Origin: Dendrobium chrysotoxum
Lineage: Eukaryota > Streptophyta > Magnoliopsida > Asparagales > Orchidaceae
Direction of reading: 5' to 3'
NCBI GenBank assembly: GCA_019925795.1
Contig: CM034314.1
Location: 29,691,774-29,755,773, forward strand
DNA: 64,000 nt
Within the stretch, counting starts at the first letter, position 1; the number at the start of each line of letters is the position of its first letter. The notes under the pieces are model-generated. The model was not told the origin of the DNA. It saw only the letters and a list, made by a program, of their open reading frames with translations, and made no database searches. Shown in pieces: positions 45,367-57,900 of this stretch. The position numbers were made by a program, and so were the translations under genes.

Positions 45367-47440
45367 ACCTTAAGAAAAAAATTTTAAATATATTTCCATA
45401 AGTATATTAAATAATTACAAACAATAAATTAAGTAGGTAATTTAAATAAAACTTCATAATGATCCTCAAATTAAACAAATTCCATAATTGACCTAGAAAT
45501 TAAGAAATTCATTAAAATTTTAAGAAAAATAAAAAATATGAAATATTTTTTTTATGAATCGATAAAATTATAATAAAAAATATTCTACATTGAATGAAGC
45601 ACAACTAAATCTAAAAAAAAATTTTCCTTAAAAATTCTTAGGAGGCTAAATTAAGTAAAAGTTGTAAAGCATTAAAAATTGAATTGAAATCACCTCGGGG
45701 TAAAAATTAAATAAATTTAGATTAAAAATTAAATAAATTTAAATTTAAAAATCAATAAAATAAAAATTATCAACCCTAATTAAAGCCCAAATAAAATTTC
45801 CTAAATCTTCCCAACAATCTCTAAAGAAATTTCTTAATTATTAGAACTCATAAAAATTGATTTGTGTTCTTATTTCATCTTCTTAAGTGAAATAATTGCA
45901 TCTCTTTTATCTGTTAGGACTTATTACTGAAAATAGTCATTTGTATAATAAACTCTATTTTCTAATTTATTCTTATGAACATTAAATTTAAAACTCAATT
46001 TGCATACCCTAAAATACAATTACATCTTAATAAATTAATACTTAAACAAAAATAATCCCTCTATATTAAATAAAACTTAGAAAATGAAACCCAAAGCCTA
46101 ATAAGTTGACACTCACACAACCTAGGACACATTAACATTTATTTGTTTGGTCACCAATCCAAGAACTATAATAAGATTATTTTAAAGTCATGCAGTGAAT
46201 TTCCTTATTGATTGATTAATAATTTGATTGATTGATTGAATTACTTGATGTGATGAAATATTTAGGTTCCTTATAAATTAGGAGTGCTTTGGAATATTTT
46301 ATCACTTTTCCAATCTTTTTTTTTTGTTTGACAACTAGGCTTAATAAAACTTCACCAACAAATCACTTATCCAATCTTATGCAAGTGGTCATGCTTAACT
46401 AGGGCTATTATTAAAAGGGGCTAACTAAATTAAATTTAAAGCTAATCAAGTTTTATACAAGTGTTTTAGCTGCTTAATCCCCTAAACATTAAAAGCATGG
46501 CTAGGGAATAATAGATTTGTTAAATAATGAGAGAGTGCTTTTTACATTATGTGATGTAGTTTTGTTTGAAAATATAAATTTCTCTTTCTCTAATCATGTA
46601 GGGAGTATAAAGCCTTTTTCCTTTTCAAAATATAATTTGTAAATCAATGTGAAAGTCTTAAAATAATATTTCTTTTCCATTTAAGGAGTAAGGAATTGAA
46701 AAATAAAACCTTGTTCCATTGAAGGTTAACTTCTATTTAGAAGCCTTATTTGAGGAAAATTTTGAAGACCTAAGAAAAAAATCTCATGTTTGTATATGAC
46801 TTGCATTATCCTAGGTATAGAATTAGAGGTATAAATTGAAAAGCATGACCTAGTTTCCTTGATTTATGAATGTTTGTAATAAGTGGCACTTGTCACATTC
46901 GGCTTTTCTTATTAATGTAACTTAAATTAATTGATTGGTGTGTTTACTTTATATGCACACTAGAAATAACTAATATTTTCTTTTCTTTTTTTATTGTATG
47001 TGTTTTTGTCTAAGTACTTTTTAGGCTTATAGGGTAAAATAAATTTATCTTTTTAAATTCTGATTTTTTTTTTGCAAGAATGCATGCATTTTACTTCTCT
47101 CCAATTATTCAAAAAAGAAATTTCATACGTGTTAAAGTAGCCGGTGGCAACCCAAGTGACAGGTTTGAGCCTACTTTCCTAATGGATTATTATCGTTATG
47201 CTCCCAATTTTCTTAGATAGCCCAACTTGAATCTCTATTTTGCGTACTAGATTTGCATTAGAACATTAAGAAGATATAAAAAAGCTTTCTCTATGTTAAA
47301 TGCATGAATATCCTTCATAGTAAAGTCGATCTCATCTCTTAAGAAAATATCAACCTACTCATCTTACACTTTATGAAGATGAAAATCATTATTTGGAAGT
47401 TCTTCAAATTGATCCAAACTATATTCCCTCCTTCAAATTG
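45367..47440. repeat. Noncoding repeat related to 57900-58980
   Basis: AT-rich and without coding potential. The part 46340-46530 aligns with 58640-58805: GTGGTCATGCTTAACTAGGG versus GTGGTCATGCTCATACAGGG, and GCTGCTTAATCCCC with AAAAGCATGGC versus GACTGCTTAAGTCCCC with AAGAGCATGGC. This suggests two copies of an unidentified element, possibly LTR or long noncoding retroelement DNA. Confidence 0.55.
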
Positions 47441-47499
47441 ATCTAAGGTGGTTGCTTTATTAGACAAATATGGTGAAGTTTCCTTTAACATTTATTAGA

Positions 47500-48660
47500 A
47501 AGATATTATGAAGAGATATTCATTAGAACCACGAGAGGCCTTTGATTGGCTTATTTATCCCAGCAATTGTTAAAAACATTGAGAAGGTGCTCCAAATTTG
47601 ATTCCATCCCCCATACGAATGCATTTTTTTCCTTTTACATAAAAGCTTCTCCCTTTTCCAACTTTCTAGAGGGCTAAACTTCAATAATTTTCTTTTCATC
47701 ATAACTAAAAGCACCTTAGCTTTTTCGTCCGATAGTGTTCTATAAATCCAATCAATTGGCAGAAAGCCAACAGCCTACATCTCACTAAGTAAAACCTTAG
47801 CATTCTTACACTTGCCCTCCTTACAAAGAAGTCTAATAGTTAGACCATAGCTTCAGATATTTGGGGCCATTCCATTCCCTATCATTTCCCTAATCAACTA
47901 AAGAGATCTGAAGGTGTTACTTTAATAATAATATTCAAAAATCAAAGTGTCATAGATCACATTACTTATATTCAATCTCTTGCTAATCATCATCCGAAAT
48001 AGATTCATGGCAGTCTTCATACCCTCTTCAACTTAGAGACTATATATGAGAACACCCAAGATGTAATTATCACCTAGAAGACCAGAACACTCCATTGAGT
48101 GATAAATCCCAAAGGCCCTTTTTCATTTCTCCATTCTGAGCAAAGGTATCAATGAGAATGGAGTAAGTTTCTTGGGTATGATGTAAGCCCCTCTCATTTT
48201 TTTCCTTATAAGTAGAGGTTTCTCCAACTAAATCAATAGATTTTAATAGTCCTTCAATGAGGGCATTATAAGTGATGCAGTTGGAGATCTGCTCACTTTA
48301 ATTTCATCTAAAAACTTCATCATAGTGGACATTCTCCTTGCTTTACAAAAACCATTCATTAGAATATTAAAGGTAATGCTACTCAGCCTTATTCCCACTT
48401 TCTTCATATTACTGAGCAAATCCTCAATATCTTTCAACCTCCTCAGCTTGCAAAGCCTGGCAATAAAAATATTGTAACTAACAACATTTTGTACAACCCA
48501 CTATGATGCATTTCATCAAACAGGTTGATGGAAGGATCCAAATTATAATCTCTAAAGTGATCTTCCATTAAAGAATTATATGTGTATAGATTGGGAACAA
48601 CTCTGACGTATTTCATGTCACCATAAAGTTGTATTCCTAATGGGGTTGCAGAGTGGACTT
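47500..48660 (-). pseudogene. PPR (pentatricopeptide repeat) protein pseudogene
   Basis: The only sequence here that derives from a cellular gene family. In several frames it encodes 35-residue PPR motifs: PNLYTYNSLMEDHFRDY then INLFDEMHHSG; ITFNILMNGFCKARRMSTMM; a degenerate ETYSILIDTFAQNGEMKKG; YGLTIRLLCKEGKCKNAKV then LLSEM near 47800-47890. The P-type spacing suggests an organelle RNA-binding protein. Frameshifts lie near 48480, 48240 and 48050, with stops elsewhere. The N-terminus is missing: homology ends at about 48660, where an Athila-like LTR begins. A processed or duplicated gene copy is possible. Confidence 0.75.
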
Positions 48661-49330
48661 TTGAATTGCATAAAAATTTAGAGCTCTATCACCCCTAAAA
48701 ATGATTTTCTTTAATAGTAATAATAACAAACCCCACTTAATATATACAAATATACATTCCAAATTAAGTAATAAAGTGATAGAGTATATTGTTAAACCCA
48801 CGAGAAAGTATGCTTACTGGCAACAAACTACTACTGTCTACTCTAACTACAATAATTATCTTATAGAAATAAAAATAACTTTTTTAGAGATTCTATCACT
48901 AAATAAATTAGTATAAATATTTGATACAATATTAAATTAAAGTGTTTTTGGATTTATTAGTATAAATTGCATATTTTTCCTAATGATACTCTTCAAAGTA
49001 ATATAATTCTAAGCATATGCATTCCTAGATCTCTATCAAGCTTGTGGGGGTGAAAAGATATTTATTGACCTCCTACAGTTATAATATCTTCTTAAGAACA
49101 CAGAACATTTTACATCCTATGTCTAGGCATACAAACATCCTATCTCAATACTCCTGGTTGTTTTTGTATTCCTCCATCGAGGCTATACATACACTATATT
49201 TTAATTAGACATATGGCCACTATTTGCATTAAATAAAGAGCAGGATAATATTGAAAATGTATTTTAAGTGTTTATACAATAAGAGTTTTCATTAGTGCTC
49301 AACATACATTTTATATCATAAGAAAAGATA

Positions 49331-49340
49331 AAAAATAAGA
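49331..49340 (+). other. Target site duplication of RTE LINE, left
   Basis: AAAAATAAGA, identical to 51225-51234. Confidence 0.85.
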
Positions 49341-51224
49341 AGATTTGTTATAAAAATTGGTTTAGATGTAAAAATTCTGATAATTGGGAAAGATATAAAG
49401 AGGCATGTAAGGATTCTAAGAAAGCAATATGTGATGCAAAGATCTTAGCTTTTAATGATATATATAATAGATTAGATACTAAGGAGGGAGAAAGATATAT
49501 GTATAAGCTAGCCAAACAAAGAGATAGGAGTAGTAAGGATTTAATTCAAGTGAAGTGTATTAAGGATGAAGATCAAAAAGTACTTTTCTTAGAAGATGAT
49601 ATTCAACAAAGGTGGATGAGATATTTTGATAAACTTTTTAATGAAGATTGTAGGAATATAATTGACTTTAGTGACCTTAGCATCCTAAATGAAAATAAAG
49701 ATTTCTGTTTTTATCGGTGTATTAGTAAAACCGAAGTTAGAGAGGCTTTAAAGAAAATGAAGTGTGGAAAAGCTGTTGGACCTGATGATATCCCAATAGA
49801 GATGTGGAAATGCTTAGGAGATGAAGGAATTTCTTGGCTAACTAAACTTTTTAATAATATTTTGAAGACTAAAAAGATGCCAGATGCGTGGAGAATGAGT
49901 GTATTGATTCCTATTTATAAGAATAAAGGTGATGCACAAGATTGTGCGAATTATAGAGGAATTAAGTTAATGTGTCACACTTTAAAACTATGGGAGCGAG
50001 TTATGGAGCGTAGGCTGCGGCGTGATACTAATGTTTCTCAAAATCAATTTGGATTCATGCCAGGTAGGTCTACTATGGAAGCCATACATTTATTGAGAGG
50101 TTTGATGGAGAAATATAGGGAGAATAAGGAGGATCTACATATGATATTTATTGATTTAGAGAAAGCATATGATAAAGTTCCAAGAGAAGTGCTATGGAGA
50201 GTTCTTGAAAAGAAAAGAGTTAATAATGCTTATATTCAAATCATTAAAGATATGTATGAAGGAGCTACTACTTGTGTTCAAACACAAGGTGGTTTGACCA
50301 AGTATTTCCCTATTTCGGTTGGATTACATCAAGGATCAGCTTTAAGCCCATATCTTTTCGTGTTAGTCATGGATGTTCTCACTAGACATTTACAAGAGGA
50401 TGTACCCTGGTGTATGCTTTTTGCTGATGATATTCTTCTTGTTGACAAGACTAAAGAGGGAGTTGAAGGTAAACTTGAAGTCTGGAGATCAACCTTAGAG
50501 TCTAAAGGTTTTCGCTTGAGTAGATCTAAAACTGAATATATGGAGTGTAATTTTAGCAGTAATAGACCTAGTGAGGGGATTGTGACTTTGGGCGATCAAG
50601 TCATTAATAAGAGTACATGTTTTAGATATCTTGGATCTATTGTTCAGAGTGATCGTGAAATAGATGGGGATGTTATCAGTAGAATTCAAGTTGGATGGTT
50701 GAAGTGGAGGAATGCATCGGGCTTGTTGTGTGATAGAAAAGTCCCCCTTAAACTTAAGGGAAAATTCTATAAGATGGTGGTGAGACCTGCAATGCTTTAT
50801 GGTGCAGAATGTTGGCCATTAAAAGAGAAGCACAATACTAAGTTATGTGTTGTGGAGATGAGGATGCTTAGGTGGATGAGTGGATTTACTCTTAGAGACA
50901 GGATACGAAATGAGCATATACGTGAAAAGGTTGGAGTAGCTCCAGTGGAGGATAAGATTAGAGAGAGTCGCCTTAGATGGTTTGGTCACATAAATGGCGG
51001 CCTTCCGATGACCCAGTTAGGAAAGTAGAGGTATTAGATTTGACTTATGTTAAGAAAGGTAGAGGTAGACCTAAAAAGACTTGGTTAGAAAATATTAGAA
51101 ATGATCTTTCTCTATTAGATTTAAACGAGAATTTGACTTTGAACCGGACACAATGGAGAAAAAGGATTCATGTTGCCGACCCCACGTAGTGGGACAAAGG
51201 CTTGTTATTGTTGTTGTTGTAATC
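49341..51224 (+). mobile_element. RTE-type LINE, 5'-truncated
   Basis: Flanked by a perfect 10-bp target duplication and inserted in the Athila-like LTR. It lacks the endonuclease end, begins inside the ORF and ends with CCCCACGTAGTGGGACAAAGG and a (TTG)n-like tail (51201-51220). It is the best-preserved coding sequence in the window. Confidence 0.92.
49499..51189 (+). pseudogene. RTE LINE reverse transcriptase, one frameshift
   Basis: Open for 509 codons (49499-51028). Domains in order: linker (KLAKQRDRSSKDLIQVK), RT fingers (EVREALKKMKCGKAVGPDDI, WRMSVLIPIYKNKGD, NYRGIKLMCHT), palm A (MIFIDLEKAYDKVPREV), palm B (GLHQGSALSPYLFVLVMD) and palm C, FADD at 50420-50431. The C-terminal region follows (SKTEYMECNF, AMLYGAECWPLKEKHN, RMLRWMSGFTLRD). 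A single indel near 51000 moves the frame to 50977-51189, which supplies the usual tail (GRGRPKKTWLENIRNDL, NRTQWRKRIHVADPT). The upstream frame (49350-49498) also encodes family sequence, so the true start is lost. It would copy LINE RNA at a nicked target. Confidence 0.9.
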
Positions 51225-51234
51225 AAAAATAAGA
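51225..51234 (+). other. Target site duplication of RTE LINE, right
   Basis: AAAAATAAGA, partner of 49331-49340. Confidence 0.85.
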
Positions 51235-52096
51235 GAATTAGCTAGATATGGAATGAATAACAAGCAAACACATTTTCATTAAACTCAAGGATGGATGAAA
51301 ATATAAGTGATATTACTAGGAAGGATCAAAGTTTCTGCTCTGCACTTATTCTCCCTTTAACTTATAGAGTTACCTCAAAAAATACAAGTTAAACACTCCA
51401 AATGATTGTATTTTATACTTTCCTAGCCTCCCTTAGATTTTACACTAAGAGAGAACTAGAGAAGTACTCTAAAAGGTAATGAATTTACATAAATGACTAA
51501 ACACTACTACAAACATAATAGCATAATTATTTATAAAAAAATATAAAAAAGGAAACTGGCACTGCTAAGCTTGAAAAAATGGTGCTATGGTGCTCTTGAA
51601 ATGACTAGCACCTCGATGCTGAAGCTTTTGCACCGTCGTACTGCTTACTAATGTGGATCAGTTACTTAGTGAATAATCATGTATCTTCACTGATAGAACG
51701 TAGCCTTTGGAAGTTACAACTTCTACACCATGGTGCTATGGACATTGGAGCAGTGCTATGCCCATGCATAAATATGGAGCCAAGGCCTGAGAAATTATGG
51801 CGTCATGGCATTTAAAAATATAGAATTCGGCATTGCCAAACTAACCTATTGATATTATGGTGCTAATAATGTTCTGATGTTATCTTTTTCTCCACCACAG
51901 TACTAGCAAATAGAGAACTCAATGTCGTAATGTCAGAATTGAGGCGCCTCGGTGATATTGAAGGTAATGATGTGGCATTATCTCATCGGAAGACGTAATT
52001 CTGCCAATTTTTAAGTTTTTTTGCATAAAAAAACTAAAATAATATATTTTTATCAAAAACATAATACATTAAATAGAATATAATTTATACTTATCA

Positions 52097-52560
52097 AATT
52101 CTCCCCATCTGATTGAGTGAAATATGTAATGTCATTCTTAAGCTTTATTATTTTAGATGGATTGAAATATTTTACTAAGAACTTATGGACCAAATCATTC
52201 CATGCAGTAATAGAGCCTAGGGGTAAGAAATTCAACCACTTTTTTTAGTTGTCTCTTATGAAGAATGAAAATAATCTAAGTATAATAGCATCATCAAATT
52301 CTCTATTATACATAAATGTTTCACAAATATCTATTAAACTAATAGTATGCAAGTTTGGATCCTCTATAGGGTTCCTCCAAACAAAGAGTTTTGTAACATT
52401 TATATTATTGTAGGTTTAAGCTCAAAGTTATTGGCTTAAATTTTGGGTTTATTAATGCTCTAATGAATATTATCTACTAATGAGTTTGCATAATCTCTTA
52501 AGGGTCTTGGCTGGTCATTCTCATAAACAAAGTCAACGATTTCCAACACTTTTTTATTTG
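52097..52560 (-). pseudogene. Athila-like gag, second remnant
   Basis: Minus frame near 52550 to 52097: ENDQPRPLRDYANSLVDN, NNFELKPTIINV, NPIEDPNLHTISLIDICETF, FDDAIILRLFSFFIRDN and FLPLGSITAWNDLVHKFL. It stops after ITYFTQSDGE where the LTR begins. It is homologous to 35197-35780 but is a different copy. Confidence 0.85.
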
Positions 52561-52789
52561 TTTGTGTTTTTCTAATTTTTCTAAGGTTTTTTTTCTTCTA
52601 TTTCTAGATCAAATAACACTTCTCCTAATTGGTTTATACCATGCATGCAAAAACTGGCATCATTTAAAAGTGAAATCATAATACCAATATTAAATTAAAT
52701 ACATATCATGTATGTCACCTATTTATGTGAATCATATGCTCTTCCATTGATCTCATCAGTCATATCAATTTCACATATCACTCATATCA

Positions 52790-52790
<1 letters not shown>
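52561..52790. other. Upstream region of gag remnant
   Basis: T-rich leader-like DNA resembling 35780-36000. No primer site recognised. Confidence 0.45.

Positions 52791-52793
<3 letters not shown>

Positions 52794-52873
<80 letters not shown>
52794..52873. repeat. (TA)n microsatellite, about 80 bp
   Basis: Uninterrupted TA dinucleotides, followed by four ATATC pentamers (52872-52893). Translation gives only Tyr-Ile repeats. Confidence 0.95.
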
Positions 52874-52875
<2 letters not shown>

Positions 52876-53039
52876 TATCATATCATATCATATCATGTCA
52901 CCTAACCAAGGTATCAAGTATGCTAATGTTATATGTATGTATAAATAATATAAGTAATATAAGAAATATTGCACATCTAACTATATGTTATGTTTTTTCT
53001 ATATCGTGTCATTGTTGACCTCATTTTTGTATGAGGTCA

Positions 53040-53640
53040 GTAGGACCAATCCAGACCTTAGGATCTTTCCAATCCTTAGGATCAATCTTGACCCTAGGAT
53101 CAATCTAATCTTAGATCAATCCAGACCTTAATATCAATCCAGATTCAAATCAATCTTAATCCTATATTAATTTTAAACTCAATTCAATCAAACTCCAGGT
53201 TAATCTAAACTCTAGGATTTTCCCAGACTCTAGATCCTATGATCTACTCTAGACCCTAGGATTTTCCCAGACTCCAGATCCTATGATCTACTCTAGACTC
53301 TAGGATTTTCCTAAACTCCAGATCCTATGATCTACTATAGACCCTAGGATTTCTCTGACTAATCTAGATCTTAGTTCAATCCAGATTTAATCTCCAGACT
53401 TATTTAGGACTTTAGGACCTATCATAGACTTTAGGATTTCTAGATCCTAAGATTCCAAGATCCTAGACCTTAGGATTTCTAGATCCTAAGATTCCTCTAA
53501 ACCCCAGGATTTCTAGATCTTAGGGTTATTCTAGACCCCAGACCCTAGGACTTCTAGACCCTAGGATCTTCCTAAACCCCAGACCCTAGGATCTACTCTA
53601 GACCCTAGGATTTTTCCAGACTCTAGATCAATCCATAATC
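53040..53640. repeat. Tandem repeat, 44-bp core, CCTAGGATC words
   Basis: CTAGGATTT recurs at 53212, 53256, 53300 and 53344, an exact 44-bp period. The unit includes CCAGATCCTATGATCTACT. On both sides (53040-53200, 53360-53640) the same words ACCCTAGGAT and GATCAATCC recur at irregular spacing, as decayed units. Confidence 0.9.
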
Positions 53641-54263
53641 AATTCAAATTCAAACTTTTAATCAATCTTGAACTCAAATCAATCCAGAGTTTAATTCAAT
53701 TCAAACCCCTGACTAATCTTGATCTTTAAACAACTCAGATCCAGTTGCTCTAGCCTCTGACCTGACCTAAATTCTATATAATCATCTATAAACATTTAAA
53801 TGATTGTAAATGACTTAGGTAGCTCAAATTCTAGCATTCAAATTAAAAATCCAGTTCAAATTTAGACTTTTAAATCAAACTTCTAAGGCTAAAGGTCAAG
53901 TCCTAAAAGCCTTTTCCAGCAAATCTTTGAACACTTCAAAACCCTATCAAATGACTTCTGATTCAGAGTCTATCATTTCCAAATTGATATGACATGTCTC
54001 TAGAAGAAACCCTCCAAATTTGAGCCAATTCTGAGGTCTCTAACCCCAGAAACTGAATTGAAATCCAAAGGCTATAAAATCTTCAAATATTTACGGCCTA
54101 TGCCACTGGACCTGCCACCCAGTGGATCCTGACCTTAGAGCTTTCTCCAAAGCTTCCAACCACATCCAAACCTTTAATGTTGACCTCTTGAATATTAAAC
54201 TATATTTTGTTGGACTCAATTGGACCCCCAGTTGATCAGGGTTCAAAATGACCAAAATACCCC

Positions 54264-54850
54264 TATGGGTGTAAATAGTCACTTTGAACCAAATGAGCTC
54301 CAAATCAAATGCAACCACTTTTAGCAAATTTCAAATGTCAAACCAAACCTATTGGACCCAAAACCAGACCCTAGGTCAACCTGATTGACCAAGTCAACCT
54401 AGGTTGATCAAGCAGGCCATTAAGGGCCCAAACAGGTCATTTTGACCAAATGATCTCCCCATACCTTGGGACCACCTCCATTGGTCTCCAAATATCATTT
54501 TAAATCTGTTGATCCCATTCCAAAACCCTGGACTCTCCTAGTCGACCAAGTCAATTAGGGTTGACCTAAAGGCCCATTAAGGGCCCAAATAGGTCATTTT
54601 GACCAAATGACTTCTCCAGACCTTGAGATCACCACCAGTAGACTCAGAATATCATTTTGAACTAGTTTGACCTAAACCCTAACCCTGGGTCAACTTGGTT
54701 GACCAAGTCAACCTAGTTGACCCATTAGGCCCATTAAGGGCCTAAATAGGTCATTTGATCTAGATGACCCATTTAAACCCTGAAACCACCTCCACTAGAC
54801 CTCAAATATCACATCAAACCATTCCAGTCCAAATCCTGGCTTTGGGTCAA
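54264..54850. repeat. 157-bp tandem repeat
   Basis: TAAGGGCCYA recurs at 54421, 54578 and 54735 (157 bp each); a more diverged unit precedes it at 54264. Units contain GGTTGACCAAGTCAACC-like palindromes and GGTCATTTTGACCAAATGA. Confidence 0.9.
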
Positions 54851-56846
54851 CCAGGTTGACCATTTTATCCCTTAAGCTTTTATATTTTTTTATCAAACCT
54901 CAAACACATTTGAAACTTTGCCGAACACTTATGATCACTTCCCTTGATGATTTGGACCTGATTGAACCCCTTGACCAGTCAATAGTTGACTTGGTCAACC
55001 AAGCCTAAGTATAGTCAAATGTGGTCTATTTTGTTCAAATCAATTAATCTAGTCAAATCAATGCATTCAAGCCTTTAATCCTTCTTTATTACATGGTTTA
55101 AGCATGCCCAAATTCATTTAAAATCAAGCCATGGTTCATTTGAGCAAGTCAAATCATTTTGACTTGGTCAAACCCATTTAAAACCCTTATACTACTTCAA
55201 ACTCCAATCCCATGGCCCAACTTTAACTCCATCCACTGTATGGTGCCACCTTGGCTGCCATCTCAGCCACCTTGACATGTTGACTGGTCAACAAAGTCAA
55301 TAAACTATTCCAATGGGTCAAAGATGGTCAAAAATTCCATTTAAAACCAACTCATTCTAATCCAAATCACTCCAGCTGTCAAGCCTGCTCTAGAACATTC
55401 CTAGCCTCCCTCTCAACCTCCAGATTTAGATCAAATGGCCTGGATTACTCTCCCATGCCCAAGTGGGGACCAAGAGACCTTTCCACCTCATGTGTCCTCT
55501 AGTCCTTTTATTCCCCTGCTCTCTAACTGTCTAGGGACACCTGGCAGCCATCAGGGAGCCTACTCAATCAATCCTAGCCCTACATTCAATCAGAGGACAT
55601 TTGAATAGAGTAGAACCTTCATTTGAGCATTCATTCTCAAGCAAGCTCTCTCTCTCTCTATCCTAGCCTCCTCCAGGCTATTTTTAATTTTGTTTGAGCT
55701 CAAAACTCTTCTCCCTTCGATTCCCCATCAAATCCAGCCACTAAAGTCCTGCCCGTGGAAAGATCTCCGGCGAATAGAAGCTTAATTCCGTCCAGCCCTC
55801 ATAACTCCTGATCCAGAACTTATCAGACCGCAAGTTCAAGAGGGAAAAGATTCGTGGACAGACTACAAGCTCAGAGAGCCAAAGAACGTCCGAATCCATT
55901 GAATGGATTAGGTAAAAAACTAAACCCTAGTTTTAGACACATAGAGTTAAATAACTCTTTCAAAAGCATGTTTTAAAACATGAGATTAATTCCACACAGA
56001 TGCTCTTCATTTAAGCACTCTCTGTTTAAAATTGCATGTTAATTGATTCAATATTTTCAAAATACGAACCAAATATGTGCTTCAAGGGTGTTTACGGAGC
56101 TCTGCATGTTCTTTGTGTCATTTGAACCGTTGATCTTTTTGATCAACGGCTCAGATCTCGCCGCTCCGTTCAAATCCACAAGTTGTGGTTAGATCTAGTG
56201 GTTGGTTTCCTGTCCGACGTGATCTTCCCCGTTCATTTAGAATAGTGAAGAATCAGACGGTGCTCGCATGTGCTGACTCGGTTAAGTAGAAATCGTGTGG
56301 GGCCCACCACCGGATAATCATTAGGCAATGATTGCGCCGCCATGCAATCATTGCCTATGATTGAATTACCGCGTCCGCGGTTTCGTTGGACGAATACTAG
56401 CATGCCACGTGGAGCCGCTGTCGCCTTTTATTCTAATTGGTTTTAATTAATTTTTTAAAACCCTTTTTAATCAGAAAATCTCTAAAAAATTATAAAAAAT
56501 TAAATATAAATTAAAAAATAATATTTTATATCAAAATGCTCAGTTTTTAAAATTCTTTAATTTAAAATTAATTTCAATTTTTAATTTTTTAATTTATGTT
56601 AAATAAATTGAATTATTTCAATATTTTAATATTTAGTTAATATTTAATTAATATTATATTAAATTTTGTTTTTAATTAAAGAAGTGATTTTCAAATTATT
56701 CCAAATGACTAGAGGATCTCTCAATTTTTTTAAAAAATTATTTAATGATATTTTGAAATTATTTTAATAGTATTTTGAAATATTAACCTTAAATACTCTA
56801 CTTTCAAACATATGTAAATATATATATTTTTTAAAAAAATTATTTT

Positions 56847-56898
<52 letters not shown>

Positions 56899-57900
56899 TT
56901 TAAATATTTGAGAGATCCCATGAAATTCTAAACTTAGAGTAAGTCTGATTGAATAGGATTTGTGGGGAAGGTCATTAATGAATAATTATCTTTTAATTAT
57001 TCATTAATGATATCATTAATCATTCTAATTAATGTTAATCTATGCATGTTTAGGACATACACACACCACTTAGCTTTAGGGCTCTCCTAGATCTAGGATT
57101 GATTGTTTGATATATGTATTTGCATATGTTAAGTCAAGGGTTAGAAACATTGATTAAGACCCATTAACCTAATGACATCATTAAGGACAATAATTAAGGA
57201 CTTAATTAGATAACTTAGAATATTTCTAATAATTAGGATACACCTCATTTTGACTTGAAACCTTGAACACTTGACCTTAGTGACACTCTTATCCCTAGGA
57301 AAATTTTTCACTAAATTTTGAAATCATTAAATCCCTTAATTAACTTAATCAAATTTGAACCTTAATTAAGCCATTTAAGCTTCCAGAAATTGTAATAAAT
57401 CAAGTTTAAACTCAAAATTTATGCATAATACCTTAAACTGACTAGAATTGATCCCTTAATCAATGAAAAATAAAAGCCCCTTTACTGGACTTAAAAATTA
57501 AGTTTAATTTAAGTTCAATTGAAATTTAATATTAAATTAAATTAATTAATTAAAAAAAATTAAAAATTCCAAAAATCTCTAAAACACTTGATAATCACTC
57601 CTTAGATTATTCCTGATCTTTGGAAGTGATTTCAAGAAGTTTGGAGGTCATTTGAATTCAAATCAATCAAGGCCTTTAATTAAACAATTTTTGAAAATTC
57701 AATAAATACTCAAAACTTTGAAAATTCATAACTAATTCAAATGAACTCCAAATTGAGCAAACTCAAAGGCATATGACTCATCTTAGGGTTTAATATTTAT
57801 AAAAAATATCAAGTTTCCAAAAATCAATCAAATTTTAAAAGTCAACTTTTGGTTAAACTTAGTTCAAAATCTTATCAAAACTTCAAACCTTCATAATAAA
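54851..57900. other. Noncoding DNA, GC-rich around 55700-56420
   Basis: No gene supported. 55630-55680 is CT-rich. 56100-56420 is GC- and CpG-richer than anything near it and contains two strong inverted repeats. 56430-57900 is extremely AT-rich, with a TA run at about 56857-56895. The whole may be part of a long LTR or a noncoding retroelement. Confidence 0.5.
56322..56357. repeat. Perfect 14-bp inverted repeat
   Basis: TAGGCAATGATTGC and its exact complement GCAATCATTGCCTA are separated by 8 bases (GCCGCCAT). A second hairpin, GAACCGTTGATC / GATCAACGGCTC with one mismatch and a TTTTT loop, is at 56124-56152. Confidence 0.9.

Larger units (their letters stand above)
48665..52096 (-). repeat. 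Athila-like LTR, copy 3, split by RTE LINE
   Basis: Left part 48665-49340, right part 51225-52096, together collinear with 36036-37193. The right end TTATACTTATCA matches copy 2. The left edge is approximate. Its right flank is gag of the same type on the minus strand, without the intervening pol, so internal deletion or insertion of one element into another is likely. Confidence 0.75.

Noticed and set aside
52708..52905. Open frame of 65 codons
   Set aside because: It is a translation of the TA microsatellite (Tyr-Ile repeats).
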